21,018 bases of DNA from Carex sylvatica (taxonomy: Eukaryota > Streptophyta > Magnoliopsida > Poales > Cyperaceae). The notes below the pieces were generated by a model, which saw nothing but the letters and a program-made list of their open reading frames with translations, was not told where the DNA came from and did not search any database. The stretch spans positions 1 through 21,018 of the forward strand of contig CAXKVR010000771.1 of assembly GCA_964058845.1 (NCBI GenBank), given 5' to 3'. Position numbers and translations under genes: made by a program. Below, in pieces: positions 8,386 through 18,824 of this stretch (positions are counted from its first letter, which is position 1; the number at the start of each line of letters is the position of its first letter).

Positions 8386-9838
8386 TGTTGCTGTCCTAAC
8401 GATACTTAGAGGGAGGTTTAAGGGAGCTTTTAAAACTCTTTAACGCTTTTTGGTTCAGTCCTCTAAAATTAACAAGTCAAACAGGCGTGTACAAGTAAAG
8501 TAAATAGATAAGAGTTTAGAGAAATTTGACACGCAGGATGATAATGGAGTTTGGTTTAAAATGCCTACGTCTCTTGGATAGAGCCACTTCGTCGGCACCC
8601 CTTTCCTATTACCCCAAAAGAAATAATAAAACTTGTGACACGTGAGCCCAATGTACGACCCGTACAAGATGTTGTAAGACCCGTACAAGATGTTGTAAGA
8701 CCCGTGTCAGAACTTCTCAAATCCAGATTTCTTCTCGATTTCATCTGATTCCTGCAAAGTAAGAACAAACTTGCAGCAGTACCATATTCTATAGATATTC
8801 AATGCAATATGATTGATTTAATGATTCTAAACACAAATTTTGGTACAAAATATAGGTCGGAAAGTAGATACGTTTGCGAGATATCACCCAACAATGGTGG
8901 AAAGTCACGTCCTAACTCGTGTACATGTTGGGCCTAAAATCCACAGCTGGAGAGTCCTACATGGAGGATCGTCATACATCTATAGCTATATGTGAGCGAA
9001 AATGCTCGAGCTAGTGTACCCTTTCTCACCTTACAAGCAAGCCACACTAGCTAGGATAGAAAGGCTCTAAAACTAATTCCTAGACACTAACCTATCTCCT
9101 AAAAGATAAGTCGAGTGAATTTGAGAGTGTTGAGAGGATATTGAAGTTTAAGCTCACTCAACAATGAAAGTTTTCAAGAGTTGCAAATTAATGCCTTTTG
9201 AATTGTAGGAGGCGGCTTCTCTAGCAAATCAGAAATGAGATAAATCTTTATCTAGTGGAGAATTCAGATTTGCCAGATTCGTCATAATCGGAAAAGATCA
9301 TTTACCATGAATTGTACGAATATTGAAGTTAAGAGTTTTCGCAATATAATTTAAATTGATATTTACCGTTTTGAGCGTTTATGCCAGTCCAGAACAGTTA
9401 CTACAATTTATCCCACACAACTTGATAAGCATACCATACGGATAATATATGTCTTGAGCGAAACCAAATTGTAACTCTCTGATTTATATCGTTTAAATTT
9501 GGTCCATCTGATTTGATCCACTCGGGATCGATGCTTCAGAAATCAACAAGCCTCAAATATATTTTACTTAACTACATAATTATTACATAAATCTATAGCT
9601 TTGTAAAGTCTTGTTGACTTCTTAGGTTCAACAAAAGAATATTGAAATTCAGCACTTCATGAACCTCGGTTCTTCATTATAAATCTTGTAATTAAAGCTT
9701 TGAACATATCTTTGGTTCTTCACAATAGATACTGTAATTAAAACTTTGAACCTGCAAAATCACTAAATCATGTAAATGATAAAATTCAATTAATGTATGT
9801 TTTGCAAATATTGTCAAACAAAGTATTAGAAGATTGCA
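8386..9838 (-). mobile_element. Divergent Copia-like LTR, minus orientation (LTR A)
   Basis: The left edge TGTTGCTGTCC is followed by a degenerate match to the reverse complement of the end of the plus-strand LTR at 14642-15314. Block 8492-8573 matches 11186-11266 closely, including a 19-bp run GAGTTTAGAGAAATTTGAC. It also matches 15121-15210 in inverted orientation. Blocks near 9080-9165 and 9775-9830 match 11428-11515 and 12150-12200. The right edge is uncertain. A 235-bp element (8652-8886) has inserted into it. No coding sequence. Confidence 0.5.
8652..8886 (-). mobile_element. 235-bp TG...CA element, short solo-LTR-like copy of the Athila-type LTR end
   Basis: The element starts TGTACGACC and ends GATATCA, bounded by a perfect 5-bp duplication CCCAA (8647-8651 and 8887-8891). 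Most of its length matches about 17635-17835 nearly base for base, and both stop at the same terminal GATATCA. On the minus strand it begins TGATATCTCGC, as does the large LTR. Inside its left part a 24-bp unit with the core CGTACAAGATGTTGTAAGAC is present twice in tandem. The full related LTR is 1.55 kb, so this copy is either a deletion derivative that still has proper ends or a solo LTR of a short-LTR relative. Confidence 0.7.
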
Positions 9839-11120
9839 TCCAGTCTAAATACATGGTTGATTAAGTATATTCAAGAAAATATTTGAACCATTAAAATAAT
9901 GCATGTGCTATAATTTTAATTACATATATTATGATAGGGTCACACGTATAGATATAATATTATTGAATTGAAATTACTAGATGATATTTACATATAAGTA
10001 CTAAAGAGCATGATCATCATTAAAGTTGAATTTCTTATAATATAATTTTTAAAATAAGCAAAATCTTTCGTATCTAAAAATAAATGAATGAATGAATGAG
10101 ATCTAGTATTACAAATTTTGCAAATTAACCCTTGTCAAAAATTAATATATCAAGATGATAAGACCAAAAATTATAAAATTTTCAGTTTCGGTCTGCTGCG
10201 CATCAATCATTGTTTTCTATGTCCAAGATTGTGTATTTCGAACTAAAATTCAAGCCATATATATTTGAAAACTAAACTTACCACCTCTCTGAAAATATAA
10301 AGAACACAAAAAAATGTTTATTAGTTTGTAAGAAAATTACATTTCAATCTCGGGTTCTAATTCTGAAAACAGATTGTAGTTGTCTCTGTAATTTATAATT
10401 TCACACCAAATTTGTGATATTTTTGTAATACAAAATATAGTTTTTCAAAAATTAGACTTCATTATCTTTCTAATGATAGGTGGAACACAAAAATCCATTC
10501 ATCCAAATTCCAGATATGTTATTTTGAATCTTAACAAAAATAGAAAACTGGAGATAGAAAAATCCAGCACTGTACCTGTTTTGTCATTTTTGTTTACCTT
10601 AATAAAACAATCTAAATTCTCTGTTTTATTTTGGAATCTTCATCCACACATCATAAGCAAATGTAAAATTTTTTAGATTCACTAAAATTGTGATTCAAAA
10701 TTAACAAAATGACTAAATTCCTTAAGGACCTAAAATTTACAGATTTATGAATTAGAAAATTGAGAGATTGTTAACTAAATATTTGAGCACTTAACTTAGC
10801 ATTAATTAAATAAGTTTAATTATCATAAAATCAAGCTTTAGTTCTGAAACAGAAAATCATATTTACATAAAATCTCTCCATAAATTTTCTGATCTCCTTC
10901 CAATTCAAATCATATTTGAGAATCATGTTAAAGTCAATTGATTAAATCATTTACAAAAATTCAATACCATATAAGACCTTGAACGAGAGACCTCTCGATG
11001 AGAATTCATATATATTAGTAAAATTATTAAGACAAAATTTTACTAAATTTTGTTTAAGATATATGGCTTGGTTACATACGTAAAAATACGTGAATTGCAA
11101 AAATTAAACTTAGTTGATCA
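9839..11120. other. AT-rich non-coding DNA between two Copia-like LTRs
   Basis: No gene is visible. There is a GAAT microsatellite near 10082-10098 and many short AT-rich repeats. If LTR A and LTR B once belonged to one element, this would be its decayed interior. However, I see no primer site beside LTR B on the minus strand and no polypurine tract beside LTR A. The frame at 10473-10676 shows no recognisable protein. Confidence 0.4.
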
Positions 11121-12223
11121 TGTTCAATCCTAACTTTGTTATACTGAATGCATCGCTAATTACTCAAAAACTGAAAATAATTGCAATTAAAAGTAAATAG
11201 ATGAGTTTAGAGAAATTTGACATGCAGGATGATAATGGATTTCGGTAAAACAAAGGCCTACGTCTCTGGGGTGTCGCAACCTCTTTTAGGTGCGCCTTTC
11301 TATACCCAACGAGAAAGGTTTACAACTTTCGGTGAGCTCTTACAATCCAAGCAGAAAGTCACACAACCAACTAGAGATGAGAACGAAGTCTCAAAGTTTA
11401 GAAACTCAAGAGAAACACTCAATAGATCACTCTAACCTAATCTAACTGAAGATTAGTGAAGTGAGTTTGAGGTTGTTTGAGAGATTTTGAAGTTTTAAGC
11501 TCTCACAACAATGGAGTAAAACTAAAGCTCTCAGAAAATTACTTTTGAAATATTTAGGGTCGGCTGAGATACTTTGAGAAGAACGCCCAAAGCCCTATAT
11601 ATAGAGATAGCTCAAAAATGAGCTGTTTAACTTAAGACGTTACCAATATTTAATAAATAGTTCAAAATATGATTTATAATTTTAATTTCATGAGAGCTCA
11701 GTAAAATATTATCAACGATTGTAAAACGTTATATAACATTTTTTCTTGTAAAAATTTGATCAAAAATAAGAATTTCTAAAAGTTTAATTTAATTAAATTG
11801 TTACAACATTTACCAGAAGTTACAATGCGAAATTAATTAAATCATTGGAACGATTAACAAACGTTACCAACGTTTGTGATTCCTTCTGAGTTTGATCAAG
11901 TTGCTCTTCAGTGTTATCTTACATGATGAATCGTTATAAAGTTTTACAAACATTACTTACGTTTGTACCCTGTTGAAACAATATCAAATGCACTTTATCA
12001 AGTTTATGATTTTATAATTTAAATGCTTCATGATTTCTTCACTTCAAGCAATCTACATTGCAATTTCAATAGAAGATACTTAACTCTAAACTTCACTTCA
12101 AGCAATCTATATTTTTAGTCTTAAACCTGCATAACTCTAAAATAGAAGAAATCATAAAATTCAATAATTGTATGTTTTTGCAAATTAGTCAAATAGATGA
12201 AAAAATTTATTGCTAGAGCAACA
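11121..12223 (-). mobile_element. Divergent Copia-like LTR, minus orientation (LTR B)
   Basis: The left edge TGTTCAATCCTAAC resembles the start of LTR A, and the right edge ...GCTAGAGCAACA is consistent with the start of a TG...CA LTR on the minus strand. It shares blocks with LTR A: 11186-11266, 11428-11515 and 12150-12200. It also matches the reverse complement of the LTR at 14642-15314: 11290-11345 matches about 15045-15110, and 12155-12200 matches 14660-14710. A palindromic TATA-like CTATATATAG at 11595-11604 would serve as its promoter on the minus strand. I see no target duplication. Confidence 0.55.
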
Positions 12224-12984
12224 AACTTAACTAAGATTGTTCAAACCTAAATTGCAATATTTACTCATAGAGAGAATAAAATTGTCAAACTCATTTTTAA
12301 AAATATATACTAGATCAAAATTAAAAAGGATCATAAATTAAATTGATTGAACTTAATTGCTAAATTTATCTAAGAATTTAGGGTATTGACAAAATTAAGA
12401 AATGACATTATTAATTGTAAAACTTGTTTTAGAATCATCTTTATGTAGACATAAAGACAAGTATAGTGGGTGTTAATAATTGACAAGATTGAGATATGAT
12501 ACTTTAATTGCTATATCATTCATGTTAATTACTTTTTGTTGGATAAAGGTACAAAATTATAACCTCATTGAATTTTGATCAAATTAATTAATTTCACTTA
12601 CTAAATTTTAAATTAAATCAAGTATATCGAATTGCAACATTCACTTTCATAAGAATCTTGTTCAAATATCTAATTGCAAAATCATCTTCTTATGAGAACA
12701 TTTCAGTTTGATCAAATATAAATATAAATTATTGTATCATTAAACTCAACTATTCATACACAATCTTAAGATTGAGATTATAATCTGTTATATTCAGTTT
12801 TATACTGTTATGGATCCCTAATCCAAACTTGTTCAAATTAACCGGCCGTTGATTCCAACTTAATTCATTTTTATCAACTCTCTATAAATAGATGTCATAC
12901 CAAGGTTTGAAAAATAACTCTAGCCGCTTCAAATTTCAATATTTTGAATTTCCAGTTCTAGAGAAAGCCATTGTCGCTTGTACC
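12224..12984. other. AT-rich DNA with an LTR- or promoter-like TATA at 12883
   Basis: No gene. The clearest signal is TATAAATA at 12883-12890, followed by a mixed-composition segment like a leader, running up to the tandem array that starts about 12985. This could be the promoter of the element ending in the LTR at 14642-15314, but no matching 5' LTR was recognised. Confidence 0.3.
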
Positions 12985-14110
12985 CTTTAATGTTAAAATA
13001 TTATTCATTAATTACAATATTCTGCCTAATTAAGAGGCATATTTAATTTGTCATTAATAAATTTCAATATATTATTATTTAGAAGAACAACATAATCAAG
13101 TTATCAATTTAATTTCAAGATTCAAGATTTTAAATCCATTAATCCTATTATTCCTTCCATTTAAAGGAACAAGTATTTGATCAATTCCTAAATTTCAACA
13201 TTATCTTATCATAGAAGACCAAAGTTGATCAAATTATAATTTCTTATAGTTTCAACACTTTGCCTATTGTTAGAGACACAATTCCTTAATCAATTCCTAA
13301 AATTTAACATTATCTTATCATAGAAGACCAAAATTGATCAAATTATAATTTCTTATAGTTTCAACACTTTGCCTATTGTTAGAGGCACAATTCATTGATC
13401 AATTCTAAAATTTCAAAATTCTCCTACTATTAGAAGACTACAATTGATCGAATTATAATTACATACTTTATTTTCATTATTCCGTTTAATAATAGAGGCA
13501 TTCTAATTTGATCAATAAATAAAACTTCAACATATTCTTATTTAGAAGAATCAAAGTGATCAAATTATTATTTTCAATTTTCAATATTATGCGCATCTAC
13601 TTGATCAATTTCTAAATTTTAATATTCACTTATGTTTAGAAGACTAAAATTGATCAAATTATAACCATTCATTAATTTCAAAATTTTACCTATTTTAGAG
13701 GCATTACACGTGATCATTAGAGATAACTTCTCTATGTTCTTGATTGAAAGAATCAAAATAATCAAAAAATTTGAATTTATTATAATCTCAATACTCCACC
13801 TATTTTAGAGGCACATTTATTTAACCACATCTAAAAATGTCTAAATAAAAAGACAAGAATATAATTGATTCCAACAATATAATTTCAATATTTTTGCCTA
13901 ATTTAGAGGCATAATCTATTGATTATTTATTAAACTTCAAAATTATACCGATTAGGAGAATCACCAATATGATCAATACATATTCTTAAATTTCAATAAT
14001 CATTAAAAAATTTACGCTATAATTTCAATATTTTACCTAATATAAGAAGCTAATACATTTGATCAATAATATAATCTCAATATTATCTTATTTTAGAAGA
14101 ATAAAATGAT
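12985..14110. repeat. ~109-bp tandem array built from two ~54-bp half-units
   Basis: Successive copies anchored at the 'GATCAATTCCTAAA'-like motif start near 13182, 13291, 13400, 13513 and 13606, giving steps of 109, 109, 113 and 93. Each repeat has two related halves. One reads AATTTCAACATTATCTTA then TAGAAGA then TTGATCAAATTA. The other reads TTTCAACACTTTGCCTA then TTAGAGGCA then GATCAATT. More diverged copies extend on both sides. No coding potential. The array lies inside the retrotransposon block, upstream of the G-rich tracts of the 14642 LTR. Confidence 0.65.
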
Positions 14111-14641
14111 CACGCCATGTTTTATCTGACGTTGAGAAGCAAATATGTTAACTTCAATAATTTCATGACTAAACAGGGTTGAATTTTCATATGTTGCACT
14201 ACATAAACTTTAAAATTCAAATTTAGTGCAAATATGCATGCTTTGATTTCACTCTGTTATTGATATGTTATTTTCATGCCTTAATTTATAATTTTATCAA
14301 ATTAAGGGGGAAGTTATTGCAAATATACGTGGTTTAACTTCAATATTCTATTATTATTTTATTTGTAATTTTACCAAATTAAGGGAGAGTGCATGAATTG
14401 AGGGGGAGCTCTCTCTTCGTTTTGATCATAACTATATTTTATTTCTAACACTTTTGACTATTTTCAAAAAGGGGGAGAGATATTACAAATTCATGTTATA
14501 TTGGTATTCCTTGACATACTACACACAAACATAAGAACAAGGGAAAAACAAAAACTTCATAAATTTCTGAACTTTGTGAAAATAACCAATTTATGCACTC
14601 ACTTGATATGTATGTTTTGAAAATCATCAAAAGGGAGAGAT
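14111..14641 (+). mobile_element. 3' internal region of a Copia-like element with repeated polypurine tracts
   Basis: Several G-rich tracts follow one another: AAGGGGGAAG near 14305, AAGGGAGAG near 14381, AGGGGGAG near 14401, and AAAAAGGGGGAGAGA near 14466. The last, AAAAGGGAGAGAT (about 14630-14641), abuts the TGTTGG start of the LTR and is the likely polypurine tract. Repeated 'GGGGGAGA' tracts before the 3' LTR are known from SIRE-type Copia elements. No pol or gag frame remains. Confidence 0.55.
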
Positions 14642-15314
14642 TGTTGGCTTTGGGAGCCCTCGACTTATCTGTTTGACTAGATTTGCAAAACACATAAATT
14701 GTATTTAACAGTTTCTTTGAGTTGAGATGTGTGCAGGCTCATAAGATGTAAAAATATTCTAACAAAGGCCAAGACTTAAAAATAAATATCTACTCTTCAC
14801 AACTTTCCGAAAAGTGGTCATATGTTGAAATCGGACACTCGAGCGCCAAGATACGCCTGTTTGAAGAGTGTTGAAGTTTCAGAACAGTTGAGGACCATTA
14901 TAACGGTCCAGGGACAGTTATAACGGTCCAGGGAAAGTTATAACGGTAAAAATAGATCCCAGGATAATCCGTGATGTATAAAATACCTTTTAGCATCACT
15001 GAACACTAAGCAAGTCCAGGGCCATGTGACTTCTCATAAGTTTGTAAGGGCTCATCGGTTCCACCTGATAATCCTTTCTCATTGGGTAAAGAAAGACACG
15101 CCATCTAGAAGGTCGCGGGACCCAGAGACGTAGGCGTTAGTGCCAAACTCTATAAACAACTCTCGTGTCAAGTGTCTTTAAACTCTACTATTTACTTTAC
15201 TTACTTTACTTTTAGTTTAGGACAAAGTTATTCTAGACACACTATAATCTTATTAATTAGATAAAAATCTAAAAAGACCTATTCACCCCCCTCTAGGTGC
15301 CTTTGGGACCAACA
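14642..15314 (+). mobile_element. Copia-like (SIRE-type) LTR, plus orientation (LTR C)
   Basis: The 673-bp LTR begins TGTTGGCTTTGGGAG and ends GGGACCAACA, so the termini TGTTGG/CCAACA are inverted. A polypurine tract lies immediately to the left, marking this as a 3' LTR. The segment 'TATTCACCCCCCTCTAGGTG' (15279-15298) is frequent near LTR ends of plant Copia elements. TATAAAATA at 14977-14985 is a likely promoter. Just upstream are three copies of a 20-bp repeat. There is no primer site after the right end. The next five bases are TCTAG. The matching 5' LTR was not found in the window. Confidence 0.7.
14896..14948 (+). promoter_or_regulatory. 20-bp tandem repeats with TAACGG cores in LTR C
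   Basis: The core TTATAACGGTCCAGGGA recurs at 20-bp steps from about 14898, 14918 and 14938, the last one partial. Each carries TAACGG, a MYB-type binding core. The repeats end about 30 bp before the LTR's TATA box, which fits a retrotransposon enhancer. Confidence 0.5.
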
Positions 15315-15319
15315 TCTAG

Positions 15320-15545
15320 TTTTATCTCCAGATTGCAAGATAATAGAGCATTTACAATCATAATACAACACTCCAATTGAAGGCGTTTGGAGCACTCTTG
15401 TAGTGTCTCTATATAGGAAGATAATAGTGCATTTATAACCCTAATACAACACTCTAATTGAAGGTGTTTGGACCAATCTAGTAGTGTCTCCAGATGGCAA
15501 GATAATAGGGCATTTACAACCCTAATACATGATAGGGTGATAATC
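15320..15545. repeat. Second 81-bp minisatellite array (2-3 copies)
   Basis: The anchor AATTGAAGG recurs at 15375 and 15456, a step of 81. Units share the 'AATACAACACTC-AATTGAAGG' and 'TAGTGTCTC' segments with the array at 7555-8385. They differ in the second half, with 'GATAATAGNGCATTTA' in place of 'GATGATGGTTGCA'. The array begins directly after LTR C. A weak continuation (ATAACCCTAATA) is seen to about 15575. Confidence 0.75.
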
Positions 15546-15547
15546 AA

Positions 15548-16284
15548 TGCTAATAATATTTATAACCCTAATATCTACTTTCCTGTCGATTGACAAGCAT
15601 ATGAATCTATCATATAGTATAGATTGGTTGTCGATCCGCAGGGATGGTGTATTAAGAGATCTAAGATGTAAACTAAGTTCTCGGTTATCAGTTCCTTTAG
15701 GTTTTTTTATTGTGTTTTGGTTGTTTGATTGTTGGTTGCTCGGTTGTAATGTTGAATTACAACAGAGAAGTAGTAGTAGATTAAGTGTTCAGAAGATGGG
15801 CTTCTAGGGGATCAAACATTCTATCATTCAAACTTGTTTAATCTAGGTTCTGGTTGTTATAACAATATCGCATGGTCTGTCACCAACCACATGCTACTGC
15901 TAATACCTGTCAGTTGTAAAGTTACTCAGTAGCATGTGGCTCTGTCACTATCCGCACACGTCTGGATAAACCGTACAAGTCTGGTTTCTACTTCAATCAA
16001 AATCACACACAGTTTGATCAGAACCGCACATGCCCTACACTAGTATCAATTGCGATCTGAGAGCCACTAATCCTGTTTTAGTGTTGTGTGCTGGGTCGAT
16101 CATCACAATACCCTAATTGCGTAAGTCCTGGGTTGGTAACTTAGTACAATTGCATGAAGATTAATGATAAGTCCTAATTACTAATATTTCACAATACCAA
16201 TAATCAAGATTATCCCACTACTAGTCATAGAATGCGACATTCGTCTGCTAAGTCACATCCTAATAGGTTCTTTACTGTAGTTCG
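15548..16284. mobile_element. Probable degenerate Gypsy-like LTR fragment
   Basis: No gene is recognisable. The block TCGATCCGCAGGGATGG (about 15632-15648) resembles TTGATCACAGGGACAG of the LTR at 16285-17835 (about 16407-16422), and both follow a similar 'TATAGTATA' / 'TAGTATATCG' stretch. This suggests an older related LTR piece in the same orientation. A perfect 13-bp inverted repeat, CCACATGCTACTG and CAGTAGCATGTGG, lies at 15887-15899 and 15927-15939. The fragment has no clear ends. Confidence 0.3.
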
Positions 16285-17835
16285 TGTTCACACAAAAGCG
16301 TATGGTACAAAGTTTCAGTACAACAAGCTGTACCTTTTAACCTTTAATACACATTCAGTTCAGACTGCAAGTGCACAGTCCTATCGAGTAGTATATCGTC
16401 GGGTATTGATCACAGGGACAGTTCAAATCTAAACCGGACTCTACTTAAATCAATTAAAGACTAGAAGTGAGAAAATGTTAGTTTTTGGTATTTAAGTTTC
16501 TAATCAGTTCAATGACAATAATTAAATGAAATGAAGTAAATAAATTTGGTTTAAATCAATAATAAAAGGCGTTTCCAGGGTTTCAGACTTATCTCAGTTC
16601 TGCCTCTCAGTCCCTGACACGGACCGTGTAGTTTCTTACACGGGTCGTGTGGACTTCGAGTTAATGCACCAGTCACTGTTTCTTTACGTAGTTCCTTTGT
16701 GTAGGGTTCAACTGACTAGACCTAATGTATCTAAACCTCAACTGTCGTATGTTAGTTCATTAACTTGGTATGGAATTTGCAATATCTATCCTCTTTGGAC
16801 TCTAAACCTCAACTGTCGTATATTGGTCCGAGTTGCCTAGTTACTTGTTTGAAATACTAAAGGTAATCTCTTATCGTCGATAAGAGGAAATGTTCACCTT
16901 CCGGCTACTAGTTGGTTTCACCTGTTGGATCACTAATCCTACCTCATGTATTTAGTCTGGTTGAAAGATCAAATTGGACACAGTACCTTATAGATGAGGC
17001 CTCATCTAGTGGTCAAACCAATTAATAATCAAACAATCCAAATTAAGCAATTAAAATCAATCACAATCAAGCAAACACAAATTTCAACGTAAAAATCCAA
17101 TAACTAGATGCAAAACAAAACATTCGATTACATCTTAACCCTAGAAACAAATAAAACTACTCAAACATAGTACTGAAATAGATAACAATGATAAAGGAAT
17201 AAGAATTCATTCTAAAACCCGAAGTACAAAGAAGATTCACAATAAAACTCGCATCTTTTGCTTCTCAACTTCGTCTCCAAGCAATAGCCGTCAATCTCAA
17301 ATCCTAGAAATGTCTCTCTGTTCCAGAATTCCTTCCCTGGTGCAAGAAATCCCATTTATATGGTCTCTGGCTGACTTTCCTTCCTTCAGACTTCTTTCCA
17401 AAATTTCAGATTTCTTGCCAGATTTTGTCTGGCACGACCCATATCATAATTGACACGGACCATACAGAATTTCCAGAAATGCCTCTTTTTCTCAGATTAT
17501 AGATCTTCTCGCAAGCTTTCCGAAAAGGTCATACACTCAAAACGAAGCTACGAGTCAAAATCTATGACTGTTTTAAGTCCAGATGCTGAAATTTCAGCAT
17601 TGTTCTGGTCTGGTCGAGGCTGATACGATCCGGACAAGATGTTGTACGACCCGTGTTAGAACTTCTCAAATCCAGATTTCTTCTCGATTTCATCTGATTC
17701 CTGCAAAGTAAGAATAAACTTGTAGCAGTACCATATTCTATAGATATTCAATGAAATACGACTGATTTAATGATTCTAAACACAGATTTTGGTACAAAAT
17801 ATGGGTCGAAAAGTAGATACGTTTGCGAGATATCA
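16285..17835 (-). mobile_element. Athila-like Gypsy LTR, minus orientation (3' LTR)
   Basis: On the minus strand the LTR runs from TGATATCTCGC (at 17835) to GTGTGAACA (at 16285), about 1551 bp with TG...CA ends. A polypurine-like AGCTTGGGGGAATT abuts its start at 17836-17849, which makes it the 3' LTR of an element lying to the right. A minus-strand TATA-like CATATAAAT is at about 17354-17362. The part 16285-16823 is repeated in inverted orientation at 18825-19401. The part about 17635-17835 is repeated directly at 8652-8886. It contains several copies of the ACACGG-CCGTGT palindrome. Confidence 0.7.
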
Positions 17836-18800
17836 AATTCCCCCAAGCTGAAATCTTGCTTGTTCTCAAGCAAAAATCTCAACTCAGGTACCAGGTAGGT
17901 CTTTGGATTACCTAAATGCAAATTAAATTCTAAATGTGAAAAATTTACGTGAGTTTGCTATTGTTAAGAACCTCAATAATCCTTTTGGATAACAATTTGG
18001 ATTTCTTTGACAAATTGACTAATCAAATTTTATATTTTGAGATGCTTTAATATTTGCAAAAACTAATTACTTGAATTGATCAATCTTTCATTCTTACATT
18101 GAAATTATGTCCTTGTTTGTGGTGCTTTTTCTTGATTTTCTTTTTCACCCCCCCAAGCTTAGAATAAGCTTAGGTAAGAAAGTCGTGGACTTCGTGTGTT
18201 GATATATGCTAAAGTTTTTTTATGGTTTTCTAAATTTGGGAGACGAGCTCAAAGGCGCCCAGTATGACTTATTGCCAGTACTTTTATTTTCTCTATCTTT
18301 TTATATGTTTTGTCCTCATTTTTTTTCTTTTATTCATTTGCATATACCATGAATACACACATACAATAGTATTCTTTCATACCAATGGATATCCCAATCT
18401 TTCTTTATTTAAAATCCCATTTTCCTATTTAAAAAGACACAGTTCAGTTTCAAAATGTTTTTTCGATGCAATTCAAGTTTTCGTCTTTTCAATTTTTCAA
18501 AACATCCCATCTTAAGCAATTCTTTGATCTATTATGGGGTTAGTTATAATTTCTCAAGGTTATCCCAATCATAATCAAATTTTTTCACAAAAGTCCTTAA
18601 TTCTAACAATTCACGCAAGTTTTCCACCTAAAAATATAAATTTTTGAAAAATAAACATGTCCTAAATGCAGATACATTTTTCTTCTATTCTACCCCCCCC
18701 CCCCCCCCCCCAAGCTTGAATGAAGCATTGTCCTCAATGCTTGAATTCACACAAGAAAAAGTAAATAGAAGAAAATATGAAAACTAACCAGACATGGAGT
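17836..18800 (-). mobile_element. 3' internal region of Athila-like element, minus strand
   Basis: Read on the minus strand, this non-coding stretch carries three modules of a G-run preceded by an AAGCTT-type hairpin. They lie at 17840-17871, 18148-18172 and 18693-18742, the last with a run of 19 C on the plus strand. The third includes a hairpin, AAGCATTG-TCCT-CAATGCTT (18723-18742). A 'TTGAGGACAATG ... CAAGCTTGGGGG' pattern before the 3' LTR is familiar from Athila-type Gypsy elements. The plus-strand frame at 18264-18515 is AT-rich and is not taken as a gene. The right edge of this region is approximate. Confidence 0.55.
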
Positions 18801-18824
18801 GAGGGGTGAAGCGGGGGCACCTCA

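Noticed and set aside
9839..11120. Decayed polyprotein gene between LTR A and LTR B
   Set aside because: No gag or pol motif could be found in any frame, and the LTRs have no adjoining primer site or polypurine tract.
11217..11435. Frame of 72 residues in LTR B
   Set aside because: It lies inside a non-coding LTR, and the homologous part of LTR A does not keep the frame open.
16232..16840. Frames of 66 and 63 residues (16232-16432 and 16649-16840)
   Set aside because: Both fall in the Athila-like LTR or its border and show no known protein features.
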